Under the pieces are notes generated by a model, which had not been told where the DNA came from, ran no database searches, and saw nothing but the letters and a program-made list of their open reading frames with translations. A DNA stretch of 64,000 nt from NCBI GenBank assembly GCA_949710005.1, contig OX453273.1, forward strand, positions 35,536,250 to 35,600,249, given 5' to 3'. Positions 55,001 to 64,000 of the stretch are shown piece after piece. Every line of letters starts with the position of its first letter. Position 1 is the stretch's first letter. A program made the position numbers and the translations under genes. This stretch comes from Ricordea florida. Lineage: Eukaryota > Cnidaria > Anthozoa > Corallimorpharia > Ricordeidae.

Positions 55001-58000
55001 CTTCATTTGTCTCTTATTTAGAACCTCTTAGGTTTTTAGGTAGATACATCTTTTGAAAACATTTCAACAAAACATTTTAAGTGCTTGAAAAACTCAACCA
55101 TAAGATGTACCCAGAGTTTACAACAAATTTACAGCAAACAAGGCAACTTTTTTCTGAAAAAAAAAAATGTTGTGCCTTAAAACAGAGAAACTATGGTATG
55201 TGTGTTTATTTTTGCACATGAAATACTGTGTCTTGAAAATTACAGAGTATAGTTAAATCATAACTTTGTACAGTATGTGTCACTTGAAAGCAATGGACTG
55301 TCAGATTGTATCCCAATCAATATTCTTACCTTTCTAGTATTAAACTTTTAAGTCCCAAGCAGGCTTTTGATTTATAGGAGGAAGATTTCTGTCAGGGTCA
55401 TGTTTGGTTTGTGTTATGTGTTTTGACCAGTGTTGCGACAACTTTGTTCAAAATTCTAGGGTCTGCCCTTCAACAGAGCGGGTCACTTGACACTGTCACT
55501 GGAGCATAGTGCAAGTCATGCGGTGTTAAGGTAGCAGTTTATCACCCCACTACTGCCATCTCGATTATTTGAGACAGAGGAGAGACAAACTTCCCTCTGG
55601 TGCCAAAAACAATAATCCTACAATTGCAGTCATGAGTCAAATGAGACTAGAAGTCTTGAAGTGAGTGCTGGTTTGTAGAGCAAACCAAGCCACATTGTGT
55701 AAATGACTTGCAACGAAACTTGGAGAATAGTGATTTGCACTAATGATAATCACAGTCATGCGTTACCCATCTGAAGATAGATTCTAAAGATGTGGATGGA
55801 TGGTGTTATCATACAGAAAAGTAAATAACCAACTTGAAACACGAAGGGAGGTCACTGCTGCCCAAAGGAAATGAGCTTATCATTTGCTAACACGGACAGA
55901 TCAGAATGAGAATCCTTGATGTCAGAAATGATGACGACAAGTTGTTAACAAGGAAGACGATCCTGTAATGTCAGTGGTAGATTGCCACATGAATCACAAG
56001 TTTAAATGTTTATGTTACCAGCTCTGGCAGAGATACCAGATATTTCTAGACAGTATCAGCAGTATTTATTTAGTGGAGGAACTAACTGCCACTGATTATA
56101 AAGTTCTTATTACAGTACCTAACAACAACAAACCTCGGCTGATGTTATGGGTAAGGAAAAATCAGTTGATTGTTATCACTTTGTGTGATGTTTGTCTGTT
56201 TGGTTTTATTCTTCAGACAAAACTGACAAAGATAATGATGCTGATGATGAAGTTGAAATTTCCACAGATGCTAGGTAAATAGTCCAACTCAATTTTCCTG
56301 CGGTTCACCTTAAAATCATTAAGATGGCAACAGTATGGTGCTTTCAAAGTGACCACTGGAGTGATCATGATTGTGTCGTCAACAGCTGAAGAATCAGCAG
56401 CTATGCGGTTGACAGTCGCGTCTGCTAAATGCAGATGGGCTTTAAGGACCAAAGATTTCTGAGTTTCCAACATTTCATTTTCCTTCCAGTAGAGTTGAAC
56501 CAGAGGAAGAAGAGATAGAGCTTGACGACTCTTTAGTCGTCTTGGATAAATGTAAGTGGAAGGAGGCCATGCACAGTGTGCCGTACTTACAATACTACAT
56601 TTTAGCTCTGGGGGGGGGCACCTCAAGCGTTTGCCCTCCCAAGATCTTAGTACAGTTTACGCTTAGCCATCAACTGTGCATAGCAGAAAAATTTGTTAGT
56701 CATAGAACAGGTGGTGACAATGTTGATCACAGGTTTGATGTATGCTTATTCTTCCTAGACAACAGCGATTTGCATCTCAAAATTGCCCCTGATGGTCTCA
56801 GTGGAAAGGTGCTGACAGATGAAGGCTTCTGTTATCTCTTTGCTGGTGCCAGAGCCACATGGGGTGCAACAAAAGGAAAAGTTTACTTTGAATGCAAGGT
56901 GAGAACTTGACACTGGGCTTTCTCTAGCTCGTTATTAGTGTGGTATTGTAGAAATGCTTGCTACACCTGCGTAAACCTGCTGTAAGTGGTCAACAAGACC
57001 AGAAAGTGGATAGTTCTCTCCTTGCAACTGATGTTTTTTGTTACCATGGAAAACTTCCGGTAAATTCTCTATGAAGCCACCTCCCCTCCTGAATTAAGCC
57101 TCCCTCCTCTTATAAACCACCCCTCCCTAGAAGAAGAAATTTTTAAGCCAGCCCCCCTTCTTTTTAGCCAGGTCACTCCCCTGAAGAAGAAAAAAATGCA
57201 CAATACCCCAGTGAAAATAAGTAATATAATTATTCATCTCTAAACAGTTCAATTTGTGACATTATGTCATCATCAATTCCTGTGTTGGTAAACATAACAT
57301 CATAAATTACTGTAGCATGGGTAGCTTGTTAGCTGGCTCTCCTGGAGGTTTATTTGGCAGCTTGCATTTTTAGAGTTTCAGGGGTCTTGTAGCATAAACG
57401 AGGGGAAAAAAGCTGTTGAATCTACAAAAAATGGAAATCTGTAGATACACCTATTATGCACAATTTAGCTAAATCAAGAAGCCATTCCTGTCTTGTAATC
57501 TACCACAAAGGTGCCTTGAGTAAATAAGCCATGTAGGTGGCTTAATAGGGAATTTTCATTCTGTGACTTAAAAGGAATAAATTAGTAATGGATTTTCCAA
57601 ACCCAGGTGACACTGTTTGACACAGTGGAGCTTCCTGAATCTGAGGGTGCCAAGAATGTTGTCAGGATTGGCTGGTCATTAGACTCTTCAACCCTTCAGC
57701 TGGGTGAGTACCACTTTGATGATCACTAGAAGTCCCATTTGCACATTCTTGTACATCTCAGCTTTCCCAAGGGCCAAAAGTTACAAAATTTGATACACTC
57801 ATGGCCTCTAGAAGAGAGTGGATTAAACATTTTTTCAGGATTTCAAGAGAAATTGTGGGGGAAATGCTTGTTTTGATTTAAATTCCATACTTAAAATTTT
57901 ACTCATGTAAACCCTTGGGAAAGCAAGATAGCTCACAAACGTTTTGCTGTGTTACATTTTGCACTGCTACATGTACAAGCATGCTGTTTTTGTGTTAAAT

Positions 58001-61000
58001 GAATTTGCATTAAGACAGAGTGACCCACATGTTTAATTTTTGTTTTTGCTTTTTTTTTTTCATTGTTTGTTTGTTTGATTTTTTTTTTTACTAAGCAAGA
58101 ACCATGCCATCCCTACTACGGTATATTAGCTGAGGGTTTTGTTGTTGAGTTAGGGGATTTTCTTGTTCTTGTGCCTTCAGCTTTCTTTATTTATGCAAGT
58201 GAAGATACGAAAGACCATATATTTGAACTGTGGAGTAATATGTAATGACATTGGTTGATTGTCGCAATTATGTACACAACTTAAGCAGCTGTGAAATTAA
58301 ATTCTTCATTTATGTTATCTTGCAAGTTATTTGTAATTATACTGAATTGCCCCACTATTAAGCCATTCCTCCTGTATTCACTCTTGTATTCACAGGAGAG
58401 GACAAGAATTCCTATGCTTTTGACTCATCAGGCATGAAAGTTAGCCATTCAGATTGCACTGAGTTTTCTAACTATGGTCAGACATTCAGCAGTGGTGATG
58501 TAGTAGGATGTTACTTGGTATGAAAATACTACTTATTAACCGAGAGTGAGGTCATTACAGGGAAATCTCGGACAGAGGCCTTGATGTATTGATTGAGCGT
58601 TAGTGTGGTCAATACGTCAAGGCTGAGGTCCTTATACTTAAAATTTTCTGGAGAACCCTCTAAGAATAGTATTGCTGGATCTTCTTTGAATCCATCCTGA
58701 TGCCATTTTTTAAAGCCCCAGATTTTTGGTTTGCATAGTTAGCAAAAAAAATATGATTAAATTTAATGTACTCTAGTTTCTTTGTTGTAACATGCAGCAT
58801 TTTTTCTGAAAAAGTTGCCTTGTTTGCTTCAATTTTTTGTCAACTCCAGATAGGCCTTATAGTCGAGTGTTTTCAAAGATCAAAATTATTTTGCTGGAAT
58901 GTTTTCGAACATTGGACCTACCAAAATACTTAAAAGGTCTAAGAAACATTCAGATATTAACTTCAATCAGTTTAGTGGTTCTCAAGAGAACCACTGAACT
59001 ATTGAGCTGCAGGTGGTAGAGGAAAGAACAGGGGGAGCTAAGGTGCGTAGACTGAACAACGCAAAACCAAAATGGCAGGTGATCTGACCACGTGATGTAA
59101 ACATGCAAGAACTGCTGCTGTAAATGGTGCAACTCTTCTTGCATATTTTCGAATCATGGATTCTTAAATTCCACATTCACAGGCGGGAAAATCTGTTTGG
59201 AATATACGTTTTTAAACTGTAAAATGCACTCATAGGTGATGTTTGTAAATTTAAAAATGGATCGATTACGATGAATGGTTTGTTTCCTGTATGTTATGAC
59301 TTGTGTATCACCAAGACATGACTTTTTTTTGCTGAAATTGTGAGATTTTCCCTTTTTCCATTTGTGAAAGATGCTAATAAGAGAAATCAATGACATTTTG
59401 TTTTCATTCAAGCAAACCTAATGAAAAATTTACCCTTAGTTTAGGCTGTACCTTATAACCACATGTTTTGGTGAAACTTTCAGTTTTTGACTTAACACAA
59501 TAAAAACATTGAAGTTAGGGGTGTGTCTTATATCCAAGAAACTACAGTAACATACAGTGAAAAACAGCTCTGAATAAAGAAATATCTTTTTAATCCATAA
59601 TAGTGTTTTAAGAGCCAAATCAGTACTAACCTGGGGTTCCCTGGGATTCAAAAGGTGGCCAATCTTGAGCGGCCGAATTTGTACGCTTGCCATTGAGAGG
59701 GTTAACTTTATCTTTAGTCCATTTGTCATTGTAGGACTTGGAGAGTGAACCCAAAACAATATCATTCACAAAGAATGGTGAAGACATGGAGTCGGCTTTT
59801 GAACTGACTGAGGATCTTGAAGGAAAAGCATTGTTCCCTCATGTGCTTGTGAAGAATGCAGAGTTCAGTGTAAACTTTGGTTCACAGGTCAGTAGCAGCT
59901 CATTTTCACTATAGGAAGCTTTTCCAGAGCAGGCTAGTTCATTTGTTTATTATTGTCTGTAATATACTCAACCTGTATCAGCCCCAAAGCATGTTGCCAG
60001 TGAATAAATTACTTGTGAGTAACAAAATTGTACTTTAATTAGAGGCAAAATATTTCTTCTAAGCACTGCATTTTATATATGGCAAATTACAAACAGAAGA
60101 GAAGAGATGAAATATGAAAGATGTCGACAGAATTGCACTTTCATGAAAGGCAAAACATTTCTGCCAAGCACTAAATCTTATATCTGCTGAGTTAGAGACA
60201 GAAAAGAAGAGATGAAATTTGAAAGTTGTTGACAAGAAAAAAGAGGTAGTTTTATTCACCTTGAGTAGTCCTTTCAAGGACTGGTGCCAGTATCATGAAA
60301 TGCAACCTCGTAGCTTCTTGTAATCCTTTTTAACTGTGGCAAAAGTTTTTATCAAGCAAGAACTTTGTTATTCAAAAGGTTTACTCTAAAAGATCTGCTT
60401 TGGGCTATATTATGCAAGGCAGTACTTTGTACTGATCAGTAGCATGATCATGGGTTACCGGTAATAACTGAAGGTACTCCACTCTCTGCCAAGTATTTCC
60501 CGTGTCACACCAGAATCCTCGCAAATTTATACACAGGATGTACAAATAATTGCTCTTCCTACTACAATAAACAAAATCACGATTTTTTTTTTTCGACTTT
60601 TCAGCAAAAAGGCTACTTGTTACCACGAAATGTGTGTAATTATGCATGTAACACTTTACAAAATCAAATAATACCTGGTACATTTTACACCTCAGTGTGA
60701 TCTAAATATAACTCAAGAGCTTGAAACTGCAGGGAAACTTCATTAAAATAAAGGTCAATACCCTCACAAAATTTCAGATTCATTACATTACTTTAAGAGG
60801 CGAAAATACTGCAGAGTGATCCTAGGTGATTCATGTAACGCTCATAGAAGCCCTACTCACCACCTGTGTCTTTTCTCTCGCAGCAAATGCTGTACTGTAG
60901 CATTAAAATCTGAAACAAGTACCACCACAATGGGCTTGTTATGGTTTATCATTCATGTTAATTTAACATCATAACAACATATATTAACAACACTACACAG

Positions 61001-63449
61001 TTTCAAAGAAAACTGAAACAATTTTTAATTCCTTTAAATACTTGCAAATTATGTAGCCTGGACTCATCACCATTTCAAACGAATCTCTTAGTATCTAAAT
61101 TTAGATTGTGCCAGATGAAACATATAGCGGCTAGTTGGGCTTAAACATAGCTAAAGTTATGTGCATTTATAGCCATTTTTACCCCCCTAAAATAAAACAT
61201 CCACTTTGAACAAGTTTGAAACAATATCTGTGATTACTGTCATGCTCACAAGGCATAACGAAGTGCAATCAAGTTTGCGGGACTCCGAGAAATGCTCAAG
61301 AACAATATCTCCTCGATGCTTGTGACTTCGCTTTGTCTTCCTCTGTTAGCATCTCATTTGCAAAATAAACCAGGTGGCCTGCAAAGTTTTTCAAGGCATT
61401 TGCCTATGTAATGGATTTTGTAATCTTGAAAACATGAGGTCATTTGCTTATGGATGCAAAGCAGAAAAGAAACAGGAATAAGTCCATTTACAAGCTGTCC
61501 TTGATTCAATATGAAGAAATAATTGCTGCAATGTGAATTTCAAAAGAAGCAATTTTGATCTGTAAATAATGTAGATAATATGTCTTTAAACTGTAAAAAG
61601 TAGCAAATCAGCCACATCCACAATGCATCATGGGTAGATGAGAAAATGTACATAAAAAGCGTTTCAGAGTACAATATTAAGAGTAACTGTTTTGATATTT
61701 TGATCTTGCTTAAAAATATATTGAAAGAAATAAAGAAAACCAAAGTTCAGTGAAAATTATTTCAAGCCCTGTTGTGTAAAAACAAAATGTCTTGGAACAA
61801 AATTAGGCTACAACAAACAATTCAGAACTGTTGTCTTCCTGTTTCCTGTTTCCTTAAGGATTCGGTTAGTTTCTCACTGTTGAAATTGCAAACAGTTTCT
61901 TTTTACTGAGAGCGTTATGCCTTGTTTGTAGGAGGAGCCTTGGTTCCCTCCCAAAGAAGGATATGTATTCATCCAGTCTGCTGGGGAAGAGTCATTAGTT
62001 CATGGTACACGAGGACCAGCTACTAAGAAGGAATGCCAGGTGATGAATAATGTTACTATCATGGCTTTATTTTTGTAGCTTTTTTTCCTAGTCTAGTATG
62101 GATTCTTCCATAGCGTGTGAGTAAGCTTTTTTTTTCCTCCATGCTCAGCTGCTTCAGTCTTAGTAATAGCATCTCTTGAAACAAAGTGGATCTTATATCA
62201 GACTTTCTGCTGCACATAATGTAGAACCATCCATGGACGATTGAAATCTACAAACTAGATACTGTATGTTTGTTTGTTTGTTTGTGGTAGACATCAAGCT
62301 TCATAAAACCTTGTTTAGTGGAGCTTAAAGGGTTCTCTGACAGTTGGACTTTTTGCTCTGTATTCTTGCTGCATTCAGGTCATAATGATGGTTGGTCTAC
62401 CAGGGTCTGGGAAGACAACATGGGTGAATAAGCATACAAGTGAAAACCCTGACTTGAAATTTAATGTTCTGGGAACAAACTCTATCATGGAGAAAATGAA
62501 GGTAAATTGTCTTGTCTGTTTTTATACTAATTTGAAAGTAGCAAATAAAACCAGCATGCATCCTGAAATTTATGTATTGGATTTCAAAATATTTCAAAAC
62601 AAAGTTTTCACCCTGGATTGCAGACTGAAAATCTCTAGAGATAGAGTAAAACCGAAATGTGAATCCATCAAATTCATTGTATTTTTCAGGGCTAAAAATT
62701 AACTCCAGTGCTTGGTGGCCAGTCGGGCCAGTTTCCTTGAATTCTTAGTGGCCCATCCCAAAATGAAGTAGCCCTCGATTTTTTTTAGAGTCACGTGGCA
62801 ATCACAAAATCAAAATGGCATCTATATGAATGTGGATCGCTCGTGAAATCACCGTTAAAACGACTTGAAACTTCCACTTCAGAACTAAAAACTCAGTAGT
62901 AAACTACATGTTGAGTTCAAAACCTTAACTTTTGGTAGCCCTGGTCAGTTTTAACTCGCCACTGGCGACCGTGCGACCGCCAATTTTTAGCCCTGATTTT
63001 TGTGTTTGTGTAACTGGGAGTCAGAATGTTCTGAACTTGTTTACAATACAGAGACGTCTTTTGAGAGTAAACATAGGCCATATTGAATTATTTCACATTT
63101 ATGTCTCTTCTGCATTTTCCCTGTTGTTTAGTTTGTATCTTGCTGATTTTGGTTGTCAAAATATTTGGAAATTTGCAAACGTTTTTGTAACATGTACAAT
63201 CCAGTAAGATCTTTTGCAGTGTGGGCATGGTCCAAGCTAATTTGAATTTTTTTTTTATTTCCATTTATCTCTTCTCCAATTTCCTTTTCCTTTAGTCTGT
63301 TGCTGATTTTATTGTTTTTACAGATCATGGGTATTAGCAGGAAGAGAGATGTTGGTGGTTATAACAAGTTGATGGACAAGGCAGCCAAGTGCCTTCACCG
63401 GCTGTTTGAATTGGCCCCTTGCAAGAAGAGAAACTACATACTTGATCAG
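49095..63449 (+). CDS. hnRNP U-like protein (SAP, SPRY, P-loop), 5' ten exons
   Basis: Nuclear RNA- and DNA-binding scaffold protein of the HNRNPU/HNRNPUL family. Exons: 49095-49620, 56217-56274, 56490-56551, 56759-56898, 57607-57703, 58396-58517, 59735-59887, 61932-62039, 62379-62501, 63324-63449. Splice phases match throughout, giving 505 residues so far. A SAP domain lies at about residues 8-42 ('[16 protein letters not shown]'). An acidic low-complexity stretch runs to about 175. The SPRY domain is at about 216-386 ('YNSDLHLKI', 'GKVYFECKV', '[10 protein letters not shown]', 'GDVVGCYL'). A polynucleotide-kinase-like P-loop domain follows, with Walker A GLPGSGKT at 428-435 and 'KKRNYILDQ'. 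The expected rest of the kinase-like domain and the Arg-Gly-rich tail lie beyond the right edge. Intron 1 (6.6 kb) carries a piggyBac element. Confidence 0.95.
50165..50303. mobile_element. MITE with TGGCTAGATTTCCGCAT-type ends
   Basis: 'TGGCTAGATTTCCG' at the left and 'CGGAAATGTAGCCA' at the right are inverse. It shares 'gcatgcataatga' with the MITE at 28249-28404. About 139 bp. Confidence 0.7.
51388..52929 (-). mobile_element. Internally deleted piggyBac transposon, 1.5 kb
   Basis: TTAA target duplication at both ends (51388-51391 and 52926-52929) with 13-base inverted ends CCCTTTCACTCCT and AGGAGTGAAAGGG. It contains the minus-strand frame at 52663-51758. It lies antisense in intron 1 of the hnRNP U-like gene. 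The ends match the small TTAA-flanked MITE at 2.56 kb closely and share the CCCTTT start with those at 30.9 and 41.7 kb. Confidence 0.9.
51758..52663 (-). CDS. piggyBac transposase, N-terminus fused to C-terminal zinc finger (catalytic core lost)
   Basis: The frame has 301 residues. The acidic N-terminus (about 1-65) leads into the piggyBac transposase N-terminal region: '[12 protein letters not shown]', '[20 protein letters not shown]', 'YWSSPERFH' and '[13 protein letters not shown]'. Full-length transposases of this family are around 550-650 residues. Here the RNase-H-like DDD catalytic core is absent, and the frame resumes in the C-terminal Cys-rich zinc finger ('CEACKARS', then '[19 protein letters not shown]'). 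The frame has a proper ATG, no internal stop and intact flanking ends. It may therefore make a DNA-binding, non-catalytic protein, or it may simply be a recent deletion. There is no sign of host promoter or intron use. Confidence 0.82.
   Translation of the reverse strand: MASLFDDSDNGDFLGFSREEVEMFRQTRKDFDYGDKVSLEEEMEDEESSEESDEIQWNESPENVETPEFTEHVGLVRRMPLYSSVLDYFLPLFTADLFEIVSNNNNSYTAEINLNREEMLREFLSTSVTGIKAFLGVLILMGIIKLPNIFLYWSSPERFHQTSTAKVFFRDRFLELMRYISSHLRPKNTTSTESSRAQTLPIKACYSTKACWPSTSRTCPCGFMDHIYDRIVQKNKKALLCEACKARSLRLKIANKKGDGPRESRAGCRGCKVILCKGNCFAEWHSILRPEGENNGSDTDI
52930..56216. other. Rest of intron 1 of the hnRNP U-like gene
   Basis: No exon with supporting splice sites and no recognised domain. 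The 123-codon frame at 53384 has no family resemblance. Confidence 0.6.
58193..58300 (-). mobile_element. SINE 3' tail, inverted diverged copy
   Basis: 'tatgtacacaacttaagcag' and 'catatatttgaactg' match the reverse complement of the tail at 32787-32935. It lies in an intron of the hnRNP U-like gene. Confidence 0.65.
60045..60240. repeat. Tandem duplication, about 110-bp unit
   Basis: 'ggcaaaatatttct..aagcact' and 'agaagagatgaaat' recur in two adjacent diverged copies. Confidence 0.7.
62687..62995. mobile_element. hAT-like MITE with CAGGGCTAAAAATT ends, 309 bp
   Basis: CAGGGCTAAAAATT at 62687 and AATTTTTAGCCCTG ending at 62995 are inverse. The flanks share ATTTTT, which may be part of an 8-bp duplication. 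It lies in the intron between the P-loop exon and the next exon of the hnRNP U-like gene. A second partial copy is at 45405. Confidence 0.75.
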
Positions 63450-64000
63450 GTACATGCCTTTATAATGGCAATAATGTAATAATAATATTAATAACAACAA
63501 CAACAACAACAATAATAATAATAATAATAATAATTGGGTGGACATGTCCAGTTGAACTGATACGGAGATCTGGACTGTTGGGGGTGGCAAGAATTCTTAG
63601 AAACGTTCTGGAGATGTTCACAGAAAAGGAAAGAATCAAGGATGCTTCTTGGTTACCCTGGGCAACTGGTTATTGCCTGGAGCCAATGAAAACCAGAGTT
63701 AACACCTTTTATCTTTGAGTATTAGCACGTAATAGTAATAGTTAGAGTAATAATAATAATAATAATAATAACAATAAAACACTATGTCGGGCCTGACGTA
63801 GTGTTTTTGGATAAGCAGTAAGGGTAGTGCCATATAATAGACATACCAATACCGGGGAGTGCCTGCATCAAGGAAAAAGAAAAGGAAAAGTTGGACACAC
63901 GGCAGGATTTAAGAAGAGAAGTTGCTTGGTTATGGCATGGAAATGTTACTGTAACGCACGTAGTGGTTGGGGCTTTGGGTGTGGTGACAAAGAACTTGCA
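63450..64000. other. Intron at right edge, with TAA/ACA microsatellites
   Basis: It follows the donor of the last visible exon of the hnRNP U-like gene. Simple repeats (aacaacaac, ataataata) lie at 63478-63533 and 63750-63776. No further exon was seen before the window ends. Confidence 0.6.

Noticed and set aside
56213-56626. 137-codon minus-strand frame
   Set aside because: It overlaps exons 2 and 3 of the hnRNP U-like gene on the other strand, which are supported by splice sites and family similarity.

Overview
This is eukaryotic nuclear DNA. It is AT-rich and intron-rich, and short inverted-repeat transposons are everywhere. I infer an anthozoan cnidarian, most likely a stony coral or sea anemone. 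The reasons are the mix of vertebrate-like gene structures, the many small MITEs and tRNA-derived SINE pieces in introns, a secreted acidic Ser-Gly protein and a lone cystine-knot secreted factor. The species cannot be fixed from the sequence alone.

Layout. At 0-18 kb, gene density is low: a broken THAP-domain reading frame (4.6-5.1 kb), a short secreted cystine-knot protein (6.6-6.9 kb), and a secreted, very acidic protein with a C-terminal 8-cysteine module (13.7-14.8 kb). At 18.1-21.3 kb on the minus strand there is a three-exon heat-shock-factor-family gene (HSF5/HSFY-like). From 48.66 kb down to about 22.7 kb on the minus strand lies a 26-kb gene for the mu subunit of adaptor complex AP-4 (AP4M1). 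I reconstructed at least 15 exons of it, with matching splice phases throughout. From 49.1 kb to beyond the right edge on the plus strand is an hnRNP U-like gene (SAP, SPRY and P-loop domains); ten exons are visible and the 3' end is outside the window.

AP4M1 and the hnRNP U-like gene are divergent, with about 430 bp between their start codons, so they probably share a bidirectional promoter. The first AP4M1 intron has the hallmarks of a U12-type (minor spliceosome) intron.

The introns are packed with mobile DNA. The AP4M1 introns hold a 2.1-kb element with long (about 0.3-kb) inverted termini and a 4.4-kb foldback-like element whose inverted arms are built of GGATCC-centred satellite repeats. 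They also hold a 1.4-kb element with AGTCGGGCAAC ends, several piggyBac-type MITEs flanked by TTAA, and a perfect hairpin MITE inserted seven bases past an exon. The first intron of the hnRNP U-like gene carries an internally deleted piggyBac element. Its ends and TTAA duplication are intact, and it keeps an open reading frame joining the transposase N-terminus to its C-terminal zinc finger.
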